A DNA stretch of 64,000 nt from positions 124,001 to 188,000 of the forward strand of contig NZ_JAMTCK010000018.1 of the NCBI RefSeq assembly GCF_024171785.1, written 5' to 3'. The stretch's first letter is position 1. Every line of letters starts with the position of its first letter. The position numbers and the translations under genes are program-made. Shown one piece after another: positions 36,774-44,927 of the stretch. The DNA comes from Goodfellowiella coeruleoviolacea. GTDB lineage: Bacteria > Actinomycetota > Actinomycetes > Mycobacteriales > Pseudonocardiaceae. Below the pieces are notes generated by a model that saw only the letters and a list, made by a program, of their open reading frames with translations, searched no databases and was not told the DNA's origin.

Positions 36774-36830
36774 GGTCGCACTGCTGATGCGGTCGCGCTG
36801 CCGGTGCGGTCGCACCGCGGACCGGGCGCG

Positions 36831-37841
36831 TCAGCCGACCTGGATGCCCCTGGCGGCCAGCCACGGCAGCGGGTCGATCTTCTGCGAACCGTTCAGCCAC
36901 ACCTCGAAGTGCAGGTGCGGGCCGGTGGAGTTGCCTCGGTTGCCCATGGTGGCGATCTCCTCGCCGGCGGCGACCCGCTGGCCCTGCTGCACCAGGATCT
37001 CGTTGACGTGCCCGTACACCGTGATGGTGCCGTCGTCGTGCTGCACCCGCACCCACAGGCCGAAGCCGCTGGCCGGACCGGCCTCGACCACCGTGCCGTC
37101 GGCCACCGACAGCACCGGTGTGCCGATGACGTTGGCCAGGTCGATCCCGTAGTGCGTGGTGCCCCAGCGGCCACCGAAGCCGGAGGTGAACACGCCCTGG
37201 GTGGGCAGGACGAACCGGGCGCCCGCGCTGACCGAGGCCGTGGTGGCCGAGGTCGCCGCCGGGGCCTGCTCGGTGCTGGCGGCCGACTCGTCGGCCTCGT
37301 CGGCCTCGTCGGACTCGCTCGACTCGGCCGCGCCGCTGTCGGCCTGCTGCGCCTCGGCCGCCCGCGCGGCCTCCGCCTCGGCCTGCTGCTGCTTGGCCTG
37401 CTGGTCGAGGCCGACCGCGTGCAGCGCCAGGGTGTCGGCGTGCAGCTGGGCCTTGACCCGCTCGCCGTTGAGCAGCCGGCTGGCGTGGGTGACCACGCCA
37501 GCCTGGTCGCGGTCGGCGACCGCCGGGGTGGCGCTGGTCGTGGTGGCGCCGGACGCGGCGGCGCTGGTGGTCGTGGTCTGGGCCGCGCCGTCGAGGTCGG
37601 TGCCCAGTGCGGCGGCGGCGAGGCCGACGTTGGCGGCCAGCGGGGCGCTCGCCGAGGCGAACACGCCGAAGCCGTTGGTCGCGAGCGCGGCGGCGGCCAG
37701 CGCACCCGCCGCCATGGCGGTCACCAGCCGCTTACCACTGCCGGAGGTCGGCTCCTGCTCGCTGCGGTGCGCGCCGTGGCCGGGGTCCGCCTTCGGGGTG
37801 GGCGGGACGCCGTGGCCGCGGCGATTCGTGTGCCGGGTCAA
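36831..37841 (-). CDS. exported M23-family peptidoglycan endopeptidase
   Basis: 336 aa. An N-terminal cytoplasmic tail is followed by a hydrophobic segment (LVTAMAAGALAAAALATNGFGVFASASA, about residues 39-66) acting as signal or anchor. A Thr/Ala/Glu-rich linker with a coiled-coil-like Gln/Ala stretch (about 145-170) spans the wall. The LytM domain (about 210-336) has THYGIDLAN (zinc His and Asp), GTVVEAGPASGFGLWV and GPHLHFEVW (zinc His). It cleaves peptide cross-links of peptidoglycan. A Gly-Gly-like linker is absent. A long 5-prime region with hairpins precedes it, and the next gene upstream is the class A PBP, suggesting cell-wall co-location. Confidence 0.92.
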   Translation of the reverse strand: MTRHTNRRGHGVPPTPKADPGHGAHRSEQEPTSGSGKRLVTAMAAGALAAAALATNGFGVFASASAPLAANVGLAAAALGTDLDGAAQTTTTSAAASGATTTSATPAVADRDQAGVVTHASRLLNGERVKAQLHADTLALHAVGLDQQAKQQQAEAEAARAAEAQQADSGAAESSESDEADEADESAASTEQAPAATSATTASVSAGARFVLPTQGVFTSGFGGRWGTTHYGIDLANVIGTPVLSVADGTVVEAGPASGFGLWVRVQHDDGTITVYGHVNEILVQQGQRVAAGEEIATMGNRGNSTGPHLHFEVWLNGSQKIDPLPWLAARGIQVG

Positions 37842-38335
37842 GGTGTGCCTTTCTGGTCGGGGAGTTCGATCGGACGCCCGGCCGGGGAACCGGGTGAGTT
37901 GTCCAGACGGAGATCAACTCTGTGTCCTTTCGGTGACCGAACCGTGATTTCGCAGCCGGGACCGTAACCATGAGTAGCGATTTTTGGCAACCCTCAGTGA
38001 TCATCGCCGGCCGACACGTGACGAAGGCCACTGATCGTCACTCTGCGTATCGATCCCGGACCCCCTCCCACACCCCCGGCACCCCACCGGACGCAGCGCG
38101 CCAGCCGCGCACCGGCCAGCCGCCCCCGCCCCGCTTCCCACCACCTGGGACAGAAAGCCCTGGTGGCACCCGAACCCACTGCCGCGCGCGGCGCCCCGCG
38201 GCGACCGCGTCCAACCCGCCCACACCACCGGGAGATCCAGCAAAACCCCAGGTCAAGAGCACTTGACAACACAGCGCGTAGTCACTACCAGGAGTAAACG
38301 GAGACAGCCTCCGAAGGGAAAGATTTGGTTATCAC
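37842..38335. other. long upstream region of the M23 gene
   Basis: About 490 bases without a credible gene. The 100 bases nearest the M23 start contain two inverted repeats, GAGTTG/CAACTC (37896-37901 and 37915-37920) and TTCGGT-G-ACCGAA (37929-37941), plus an AT-rich patch at 37970-37990 that may be the promoter. The remainder (38045-38260) is very GC-rich with no frame I trust. Confidence 0.5.
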
Positions 38336-38361
38336 TGAAGCCCTCATGAGTCTGGGCTTCA
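38336..38361. repeat. second hairpin beyond the PBP terminator
   Basis: TGAAGCCC (38336-38343) and GGGCTTCA (38354-38361), 10-base loop, in an AT-richer patch 15 bases beyond the main terminator. It may be a back-up terminator. Confidence 0.5.
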
Positions 38362-38375
38362 TCGAAAAACCCGGT

Positions 38376-38417
38376 GAAAAAACGGGGTGGGACAGCCCGA
38401 AGGCCATCCCACCCCGT
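38376..38417 (-). terminator. strong intrinsic terminator of the penicillin-binding protein gene
   Basis: On the minus strand, ACGGGGTGGGA and its complement (38407-38417 and 38382-38392) form an 11-bp stem closed by a 14-base loop, followed directly by a run of six T. This is the only classical U-tract terminator in the window. Confidence 0.93.
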
Positions 38418-38451
38418 CCACCACGGCTGGACCCGACCGGCCCGGGCCCGC

Positions 38452-40608
38452 CTACTGGTAGCGCGGGTCCGGCGCGGGCAACTGCTTGATCTCCTTGCCC
38501 TCGTGGATCACCTTCATGGCCTTGAACCACGTCGGCGCGGCCACGTCACCGCCGTACACCCCCGGGCTGCCGTTCTTGCCGCACAGCCGGGGCGGGTTGC
38601 CCCGGCAGATCACCTGCGGCGACACCCCGTCGGAGAAGGTCAGCACCGCGCCCGCGTACTGCGGGGTGGCACCGATGAAGCCCACCGACATGTGGTCGTT
38701 GGTGGTGCCGGTCTTGCCCATGATCGGCCGGTTGGGGTCCCAACCGGTCTCCTGGGCCGCCCGCGCCGAGGTGCCGCCCGGCTTGTCGTCCTGGCTCATG
38801 CCCACGACCAGCGTGTTCGCCAGCGCCGGGTCCACCACCTGCTCGCACGGCTGCTCGTTGAGCTGCACCGGCTTGCCGTTGCGGTCCAGCACCTGCTCCA
38901 CCGGTGACGGCGGGCACCAGGTGCCGCCGCTCATCAGCGTCGCCGAGACGTTGGCCAGCTCCAGCACGCTGGTCGGGCCGACGCCCAGGGTGAACGAGCC
39001 GGCGTTCTCCTGCTTGAACTGGTCGCCCTGGGACGGACCGTTGGAGCCGTCCGCCTTCAGGGTCTGACCCTGCCGGTTGACCCCCTGCATGCTCTCCCGC
39101 ATGCCCAGCCGGACGGCCATGTCCACCACCGGAGCCACCCCGCCGAGCCACTCCTCCAGGATGACGAACCCGGTGTTGGGCGAGGTCGCCAGCGCGTTGG
39201 TCAGGGTGCGTTCCTCCGGCCCGCCCTCCGAGGCGTTCTTCAGGCAGTAGAAGCGCTCACCCCGACCGGCCGACTGGCAGTTCGGGCCGCCACCCTTGAA
39301 CATCTGCGAGGTGTAGAACGACGGCGTCGGAATCATCTGGTTGATCCCGGTGACGTGCTTCTCCAGCGCCGCCGCCGCGGTGAACACCTTGTAGATCGAG
39401 CCGGCACCGAAGTTGGTGACCTCGCTGGGCAGGTCGTAGGAGGTCTGCCCGGCGTCGGCGTCCGGGCCGTAGTCCCGGTTGGCCACCAGCGCCCGCACCC
39501 GGTGCTTGTCCGTGCCCGGCTCCACAATGGACATCACGTTGGCGATTCCCTTGGTGGTCTTGGGAACCTCCTCCTCGGCCGCCCGCTTGGCCGCGTCGGT
39601 GGCCTTGCGGTCCAGCGTGGTCCTGACCGTGTAGCCGCCGCGCTTCAACTCGTCCTTGGACAGACCGGCCTTGGCCAGGTACTCCTGCAGGTAGGAGCAG
39701 AAGAACCCGTCCACCTCGCCGTCGCCCGCGCCCACGCAGTCGCTGGCGGGCACGTTCAGCGGCGAGACCACGCCCAGCGGGGCCGCCTTGTACTCCTCGG
39801 CGGCCTTCTTGGCCTGATCGGAGTTGCTGTCGCCGAACATGTTGTTGCGCAGCATCCGGTCGATCACGGTGTTGCGCCGCTCCAGCGCGTCCTCCGGCGA
39901 CTTGCTCAGCGCGCTCGGCCGGTTGACCAGACCCGCGAGCAGGGCCGCCTGCGGCACGGTCAACTTGTCCGGGGTGGTGTTGAAGTACGTGCGGGCAGCG
40001 GCACCGACCCCGTAGGTCCGGCTGCCGTAGGGCACGATGTTCAGGTAGGCGGTGAGGATCTCGTCCTTGCTCATCTTCTGTTCGAGCTGCAGGGCGATGC
40101 GGGCCTCTTTCAGCTTGCGACCCAGGCTCACCTCGGTCGCCTTGGCGTAGCCCTCCTCGGTGCCGTCCCCGATCACGTACGCCAGGTAGTTCTTGACGTA
40201 CTGCTGGGTGAGCGACGAGCCACCACCGCTCACCTCCCCCTCCACGCCGGCCTGGGCCGCGGCCCGCGCCACGCCCTGCCAGTCCACCCCGTGGTGGGAG
40301 TAGAACCTCTCGTCCTCGACCGCGACGATGGCGTTCTTCATCGCGGCCGAGATCTGGTCGGACTTCACGGGAATCCGGTACTGCTTGTAGAGATAGGCGA
40401 TCGGGTTGCCGTCCTTGTCCTCGATCGTGGTCATCAGCGGCAGCTGGCCCTCGGCCAACTCCCCCGATGTCTGATCAACGGTGTCGGCGGCCCGGTTGGA
40501 CGCCAACCCGAGCCCTCCCGCGATCGGGAAGAGAACGGCGGCGACCAGCACACCCGCCGTACCGCACAACCCGACGAGTTTGATCAGTCCCGACGCGCGC
40601 GTCGCCAC
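38452..40608 (-). CDS. class A penicillin-binding protein (glycosyltransferase/transpeptidase)
   Basis: 718 aa, GTG start with GGAAGGGG about 10 bases upstream. One N-terminal membrane anchor (VGLCGTAGVLVAAVLFPIAGGLGLA). The GT51 domain (about 60-240) has AIVAVEDERFYSHHGVD, with the catalytic Glu, and GGSSLTQQYVKN. The transpeptidase domain (about 350-690) has GAGSIYKVF, the SxxK serine motif in SIYK form, SPNTGF (SxN) and KTGTT (KTG box). It polymerises and cross-links peptidoglycan at the outer face of the membrane. The C-terminus is short, without PASTA domains. Monocistronic, ended by a U-tract terminator. Confidence 0.95.
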   Translation of the reverse strand: MATRASGLIKLVGLCGTAGVLVAAVLFPIAGGLGLASNRAADTVDQTSGELAEGQLPLMTTIEDKDGNPIAYLYKQYRIPVKSDQISAAMKNAIVAVEDERFYSHHGVDWQGVARAAAQAGVEGEVSGGGSSLTQQYVKNYLAYVIGDGTEEGYAKATEVSLGRKLKEARIALQLEQKMSKDEILTAYLNIVPYGSRTYGVGAAARTYFNTTPDKLTVPQAALLAGLVNRPSALSKSPEDALERRNTVIDRMLRNNMFGDSNSDQAKKAAEEYKAAPLGVVSPLNVPASDCVGAGDGEVDGFFCSYLQEYLAKAGLSKDELKRGGYTVRTTLDRKATDAAKRAAEEEVPKTTKGIANVMSIVEPGTDKHRVRALVANRDYGPDADAGQTSYDLPSEVTNFGAGSIYKVFTAAAALEKHVTGINQMIPTPSFYTSQMFKGGGPNCQSAGRGERFYCLKNASEGGPEERTLTNALATSPNTGFVILEEWLGGVAPVVDMAVRLGMRESMQGVNRQGQTLKADGSNGPSQGDQFKQENAGSFTLGVGPTSVLELANVSATLMSGGTWCPPSPVEQVLDRNGKPVQLNEQPCEQVVDPALANTLVVGMSQDDKPGGTSARAAQETGWDPNRPIMGKTGTTNDHMSVGFIGATPQYAGAVLTFSDGVSPQVICRGNPPRLCGKNGSPGVYGGDVAAPTWFKAMKVIHEGKEIKQLPAPDPRYQ

Positions 40609-41045
40609 GAATGAGCAACCCCTTCCAGCTTCCAGTCACTCCAGAACACATCGCCGAACACCCGCTGACCGACGTGGGCTGTACCGCCCAGCTGTCGATC
40701 AACCCTCATCTACAAGGTCGTTGCATACCCGGCTGAGGTTGCTCGCGAACCAGAAAAATGTGAGCGGTTGTTCGGCGGCACGGAGAAATTACCCCGCCGT
40801 GGTTGTGGCGACGGTGAGGGATGCCACCGCCGCGGGCGTGAGGCGGGCCACAGGCTTGCCGGGCGGGGCTGTCGCGACCCGCCCGCGGCGCGGACGTCCG
40901 CACGCCCGCCCGGCCTGCCGGAGTGGACGGCGACGGTGAGTCCACACGGGATGGTGGGCGGCCGAGGCACCGGGCTTCGTGGGTTGCGCGTCCTCGGTGT
41001 GAAGAGCGGTGACGTGAAGGGCGGTGAGCCGCCAGGAAACCACGG
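40609..41045. other. intergenic region between divergent PBP and marR genes
   Basis: About 440 bases. No frame on either strand looks like a gene. The part next to the PBP start (40690-40800) is AT-richer and probably holds its promoter; the rest is GC-rich with two imperfect GAAGAGCGGTGA/GAAGGGCGGTGA direct repeats near 40999-41025. Confidence 0.5.
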
Positions 41046-41063
41046 CCCTTTGAATTCGAAGCA
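41046..41063. promoter_or_regulatory. MarR operator copy 1 (in front of marR)
   Basis: CCCTTTGAATTCGAAGCA matches 15 of 18 positions of the palindrome TGCTTCGAATTCGAAGCA that can be built from the two sites in front of the oxidoreductase gene. It ends 14 bases before the MarR start, a position suited to autorepression. Confidence 0.75.
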
Positions 41064-41077
41064 GTAGACTCTCCGTC

Positions 41078-41581
41078 ATGGCTGACTCGCCCCGGTCGCT
41101 CGACCCCGTCCAGCTCGGCGCCTACTTCGACCTCATCGAGGTGAGCAGCCTGCTTCGGTACGCGGTCGAGCAGCAGTTGCGCGAGGCCGGTGATCTCAGC
41201 TACGTGCAGTTCCAGCTGCTGGCCCGCCTCGGGGACTCGCCAACGGGCAGCCAGCGGATGACCGACCTGGCCGACGGCGTCGTCTACAGCCGCAGCGGCC
41301 TGACCTACCAGGCGGGCCTGCTCGAAAAGGCGGGCCTGGTGGTGCGGGCCCCCTCTCCGGAGGATGAACGGGTCACCACGGTCACCATCACCGACGCGGG
41401 ACGCGCGCTGCTCGCGAAGGTGCTCCCCGGGCACGTCGAGGTCGTCAGGGGCATGCTCTTCGAGCCACTCTCGCGCGAGGACGTCATGACGCTCGCGGGC
41501 CTGCTGGCGCCGGTGCGGGACCACATGCGCTCGACGCCGCCCCGCTCGGCAGCGCCCCGTCGCCGCCAGCGCGAAGCCTGA
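41078..41581 (+). CDS. MarR-family transcriptional regulator
   Basis: 167 aa. Winged helix of the MarR fold: LSYVQFQLLARLGDSPTGSQRMTDLADGVVYSRSGLTYQAGLLEKAGLVVRAPSPEDERVTTVTITDAGRALLAKV, where DERVTTVTIT is the wing. Small-molecule or redox signal unknown; no reactive cysteine is present. Three matching palindromes, one upstream of this gene and two upstream of the next, show that it controls itself and the quinone-oxidoreductase gene. Confidence 0.93.
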   Translation: MADSPRSLDPVQLGAYFDLIEVSSLLRYAVEQQLREAGDLSYVQFQLLARLGDSPTGSQRMTDLADGVVYSRSGLTYQAGLLEKAGLVVRAPSPEDERVTTVTITDAGRALLAKVLPGHVEVVRGMLFEPLSREDVMTLAGLLAPVRDHMRSTPPRSAAPRRRQREA

Positions 41582-41726
41582 GAACTCCGCCCGCTCCCCT
41601 GCCGCACCGTCGCGCCACCACCCCGCCGGCGGTGACACTCAGCCCGCGGAACAGCCGCGCGGTGCGTCAGAGGCGGCCGCAGCCACCCCGCCGTGCCGGC
41701 GGACGCTCCCGGTGACCGACGTCACT

Positions 41727-41746
41727 TTGCTTCAAATTCGAAGCAA
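41727..41746. promoter_or_regulatory. MarR operator copy 2
   Basis: TTGCTTCAAATTCGAAGCAA: 7-bp perfect arms around a near-palindromic AT-rich centre, 63 bases upstream of the oxidoreductase start. Confidence 0.85.
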
Positions 41747-41765
41747 CACTAGTCTGATCCCAAAA

Positions 41766-41783
41766 TGCTTCGGATTCGAAGCA
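41766..41783. promoter_or_regulatory. MarR operator copy 3
   Basis: TGCTTCGGATTCGAAGCA, 16 of 18 symmetric positions, 39 bases after the start of copy 2 (about four helical turns, same DNA face) and 25 bases before the oxidoreductase ATG, where it would block the promoter or initiation. Confidence 0.85.
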
Positions 41784-41808
41784 ATACCACGGTGACAGCG
41801 AGGCCCCC

Positions 41809-42744
41809 ATGAAGGCAGTGCGTTTCCACGACCACGGCGACTCCGACGTCCTGCGCTACGAGGACGTGCAGCGACCCGTCCCCGGCGCCGGGCAGGTCCG
41901 GATCCGCGTGGTCGCGACGTCGTTCAATCCCGTCGATGCCAGCATCCGCGCCGGCTCCATGCAGGGCCCGATCCCGGTGGCGCTGCCGCACACCCCCGGC
42001 CTCGACGTCGCCGGCACGGTCGACGCGCTGGGCGAGGGGGTGGCCGGCGTCCAGGTCGGTGACGAGGTCATCGGCTTCCTCCCGATGGGAGCAGACGGCG
42101 CGGCAGCCGAGTACGTCCTCGCTCCGGCCGAGATCCTCACACCGGCGCCCACGAGCATCCCGCTGGCCGACACCGCCGCGGTGCCGCTGGTGGGCCTCAC
42201 CGCGTGGCAGGCGCTGTTCGACCACGGTGGACTGGTGGCCGGGCAACGCGTGCTGATCAACGGCGCGGGCGGAGCGGTCGGCGGCTACGCCGTGCAACTG
42301 GCCAAGCACGCCGGTGCCCACGTCATCGCCACGGCCAGCCCGCGCAGCAGCGAGCGCGTCACGGCCGCGGGCGCGGACGAGGTCATCGACCACACCGCCA
42401 CCGAGGTGGTGACCGCGCCGGTCGACATCGTGCTCAACCTCGCCCCGGTCGACCCGGCGCGGCTGACCGCGCTGGCCGCCCTGGTCCGCCCGGGCGGTGT
42501 CGTCGTGAACACCACGGTGTGGATGCCCGCGCCCACCGACGAGGAACGCGGCGTGCGCGGCGTCGACCTCTTCGTCCGCAGCGACGCCGAACAACTGGCG
42601 CGGCTGGTGGCCCTCGTCGACCGCGGCGAGCTGCGGGTGGACGTCGCGCAGCGGGTGCCGCTGGCCGAGTTGCCGGCGGTCCACGCCAGCGCCGCCACGG
42701 GCGCGCTGTCCGGCAAGGTCCTCGTCCTCCCGGCCCACGACTGA
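41809..42744 (+). CDS. NADP-dependent quinone oxidoreductase-type MDR enzyme
   Basis: 311 aa. MKAVRFHDHGDSDVLRYEDVQRPVPGAGQVRIRVVATSFNPVDASIRAG is the zinc-free quinone oxidoreductase opening, and VLINGAGGAVGGYAVQLAKHAGAHVIATASPRSSERV the NADPH-binding site (about residue 148). It reduces quinones or enones with NADPH, a detoxification role that fits control by a MarR regulator. ATG start just after the third operator copy. Confidence 0.93.
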   Translation: MKAVRFHDHGDSDVLRYEDVQRPVPGAGQVRIRVVATSFNPVDASIRAGSMQGPIPVALPHTPGLDVAGTVDALGEGVAGVQVGDEVIGFLPMGADGAAAEYVLAPAEILTPAPTSIPLADTAAVPLVGLTAWQALFDHGGLVAGQRVLINGAGGAVGGYAVQLAKHAGAHVIATASPRSSERVTAAGADEVIDHTATEVVTAPVDIVLNLAPVDPARLTALAALVRPGGVVVNTTVWMPAPTDEERGVRGVDLFVRSDAEQLARLVALVDRGELRVDVAQRVPLAELPAVHASAATGALSGKVLVLPAHD

Positions 42745-42848
42745 CGTCTCCTGTGACGGCGGTGAGGGGCCGCGAAACCCGGCGGAGCCGGCCACAGCCG
42801 AACGCCTCCGTGTCCCGGCCGTCCACGCGATCACGGCAGAATGCCCGG

Positions 42849-43439
42849 ATGCTCCCCAGCGTTGCCGACTCCTGGGCCCAGATCACCGCCTGGCTGCGTG
42901 ACCGCACGCCCGTCTCCGCCGCGCACCTCGGCCCACCGGCCACCGAGCACGACATCGCGGACGTGGTGGCACTGCTGGGCCGGCCACTGCCCGCGGACCT
43001 GGTCGAGTGGTGGCGCCGGTGCTGTGGCGTGACCGAGTTCGTCACCGGGAGGTTGATAGCGCCCAGGTACGCGCCATACACCCTCGACGAGGTCGTGGAC
43101 AACCGCGAGACGATGCTCGCGGTCGCCTCCTGCGCCGACGCCGCGGACACCGCGGCCCTCGCCGCCGAGCCCGCCGGCTCCCCGTGCGTCGACTGGTTGC
43201 CGGTGTGGTTGCCCATCGCGCACGACGGCGGCGGCTGCCTGCTGTTCGCCGACCTGCGCCCCGGCTCGCTGCACGGGTGCGTCATGGAGTGGGACGAGTA
43301 CGAAGGCGCCACCGGCGAGCCGCGGTGGCCCAGCATCGCCGCGATGCTCGCCGAGATCGCCCACGCGCTGCACCACGGCACGGACATCGACGGTCTCCGC
43401 GTCGAAGCATGCGACGACGGAACCCTCGACTGGGTCTGA
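42849..43439 (+). CDS. SMI1/KNR4 (SUKH)-family protein
   Basis: 196 aa. The core HLGPPATEHDIADVVALLGRPLPADLVEWWRRCCGV and WLPIAHDGGGCLLFADLRPGSLHGCVMEWDEYEG, then SIAAMLAEIAHAL, match the SMI1/KNR4 fold. SUKH proteins are widespread as immunity proteins against polymorphic toxins, but stand-alone actinobacterial members also occur and no toxin gene is adjacent. The ATG at 42849 starts the conserved region; its ribosome binding site is weak. Confidence 0.85.
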   Translation: MLPSVADSWAQITAWLRDRTPVSAAHLGPPATEHDIADVVALLGRPLPADLVEWWRRCCGVTEFVTGRLIAPRYAPYTLDEVVDNRETMLAVASCADAADTAALAAEPAGSPCVDWLPVWLPIAHDGGGCLLFADLRPGSLHGCVMEWDEYEGATGEPRWPSIAAMLAEIAHALHHGTDIDGLRVEACDDGTLDWV

Positions 43440-43594
43440 GGCACTCCGCCAGTGGCATGGCCGCACACCGGCGCGGCAGCCGTCCGGCCGGCGACACGCA
43501 TGCCTATCGCGGCAGCCGAGAGCTTCGTTGGTGTCCATCGAGTCGAAGAAGCCCATGTGCCCGAAGCGCATCGCGACAGCGGTGGCGGAGTGGT

Positions 43595-43657
43595 TCAGGC
43601 CGGTGAGTAGCCGAGTGCCTCCCGCCGGGTGGCGAGAGCGTCCCGCCGTGGCGCCAT
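43595..43657 (-). pseudogene. possible remnant of an HTH regulator (first 20 codons)
   Basis: MAPRRDALATRREALGYSPA followed by a stop. The RRxALAxRREALGYS pattern is the usual opening of actinobacterial XRE-type regulators, but the helix-turn-helix that should follow is absent. Downstream sequence (43440-43590) shows no clear continuation in any frame. Very short, hence low confidence. Confidence 0.3.
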
Positions 43658-43714
43658 AGCCACTCTCCCGGATCGCATGATCACCCACGGTATCGGACCG
43701 AGCGTCCCGTCGGG

Positions 43715-44794
43715 TCAGGACATGCCGCTGCCGCGCAGGCCGATGGTGGCGCTGGCGCGGCGCACGATGACGCCGGAGTGGTCGGGCAGCAGGTCGTCGA
43801 GGAAGCGGTAGCCGTCCAGGCCGCTGTCGTCGCGCCGGCTGACCGTGCGCCACCACGCGGCGATGTCGCCCCAGCCGGGCGCGGACAGCGAGCCGCCGAA
43901 GTGCTGGACGGACAGGGCCGCGCACAGGTTGGCGAACCGGACCCGGTTCTCCAGCGGCCAGCCGGCGAGCGTGCCGAGCACGAAGCCCGCGCCGAACACG
44001 TCGCCGGCGCCGGTCGGGTCCAGCGGTGCCACGTTCAGGCCGCCGATGTCGACCTTCTCGCCGGTGGACGAGTCGACCGCGACCGCGCCGGCGTCACCCC
44101 GGGTCACCACGACCACCGGCACGTGCTCGGCCAGGGCGGCCGCGGCCGCCTCCGGCGTGTCGCAGCGGGTGTAGCGCATGGCCTCCACCGCGTTGGGCAG
44201 GAACACGTCGTAGCCGGCCAGCCGCTCCAGCACGTCCGGCGCCCACGCCTCGGTGCGGTCCCAGCCGATGTCGGCGAACAGCAGCGCGCCCTGGTCCTTG
44301 GCCTGCCGGACCCAGCGCTCCTCGTCGGCCCCGAGGTGCACGAAGCACGCCCTGGCCGGGGGCGGCGGCGCGAACATCTCGTCGGCGGTCACCGGCGGCT
44401 GGTGGCCGTGGGTGACCATGCTGCGGTCCTTGTTGATCGCCATGGACACGGTCACCGGCGAGTGCCAGCCGTAGAACCGGCGGCAGTAGGACAGGTCCAC
44501 ACCCTCCTGTTCGGACAGCACGTCCCAGCAGAAGTCGCCGTAGACGTCCTCACCGAACGCGGCCGCCAGCCCGGTGCGCAGTTGCAGGCGGCTCAACGCC
44601 ACCGCGAGGTTGGCGATGCCGCCGGGGCAGGAGCCCAAGCCCTCGGCCCACACCTCGGTGCCGGCCGCGGGCGGCCGGGGCAGCCCGGTGAAGATGATGT
44701 CCAGGAACACCGTCCCGGACAGCAACACGTCGAAGATCCGCTCGTCGCCGCGTGCGATGCCGGTGCACGCGATCTCTGGTTCCGTGCTCGCCAC
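43715..44794 (-). CDS. PfkB-family carbohydrate kinase
   Basis: 359 aa. VFLDIIFTGLPRPPAAGTEVWAEGLGSCPGGIANLAVALSRLQLRTGLAAAFGEDVYGDF is the PfkB N-terminal signature, and PLDPTGAGDVFGAGFVLGTL (about residue 265) the C-terminal one with the catalytic Asp and anion hole. It phosphorylates a sugar or nucleoside; specificity cannot be read. GTG start. No transport or sugar-catabolic genes are adjacent. Confidence 0.93.
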   Translation of the reverse strand: MASTEPEIACTGIARGDERIFDVLLSGTVFLDIIFTGLPRPPAAGTEVWAEGLGSCPGGIANLAVALSRLQLRTGLAAAFGEDVYGDFCWDVLSEQEGVDLSYCRRFYGWHSPVTVSMAINKDRSMVTHGHQPPVTADEMFAPPPPARACFVHLGADEERWVRQAKDQGALLFADIGWDRTEAWAPDVLERLAGYDVFLPNAVEAMRYTRCDTPEAAAAALAEHVPVVVVTRGDAGAVAVDSSTGEKVDIGGLNVAPLDPTGAGDVFGAGFVLGTLAGWPLENRVRFANLCAALSVQHFGGSLSAPGWGDIAAWWRTVSRRDDSGLDGYRFLDDLLPDHSGVIVRRASATIGLRGSGMS

Positions 44795-44927
44795 TCCCTA
44801 ACCATGCCACCGCTCGGGGCGGGAGCCGAGTGCCTGATCGGCTGACCCGTGACCGGGATCCCGGGCACGGGGTTGGCCGTCGGCGGCGAACGAGCCGGCG
44901 GGCGTTGCCCGGCCTAGAGTTGGGCGG

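Noticed and set aside
37880-37945. Possible ydaO (c-di-AMP) riboswitch motif near the M23 gene
   Set aside because: The GGGGAACCGGGTGAG-like segment is on the plus strand, opposite to the gene, and the matching helices are not visible on the coding strand.
38160-38200. tRNA-like T-arm (GTGG-GTTCGGGTG-CCAC on the minus strand, followed by CCA)
   Set aside because: No acceptor, D or anticodon arm pairs around it and the T-stem has a mismatch. A tRNA gene is not supported.
40789-41079. 97-codon minus-strand frame in the PBP/marR intergenic region
   Set aside because: Its sequence runs over the operator at 41046 and shows no family-like pattern; more likely non-coding.
42849-43439. SUKH immunity gene of a polymorphic toxin locus
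   Set aside because: No toxin, secretion or Rhs/WXG gene is adjacent, so I annotate only the fold.
43440-43594. Continuation of the HTH-like fragment (LLTGLNHSATAVAMRFGHMGFF)
   Set aside because: The piece is in another frame and lacks HTH or any known motif, so I could not extend the fragment with confidence.
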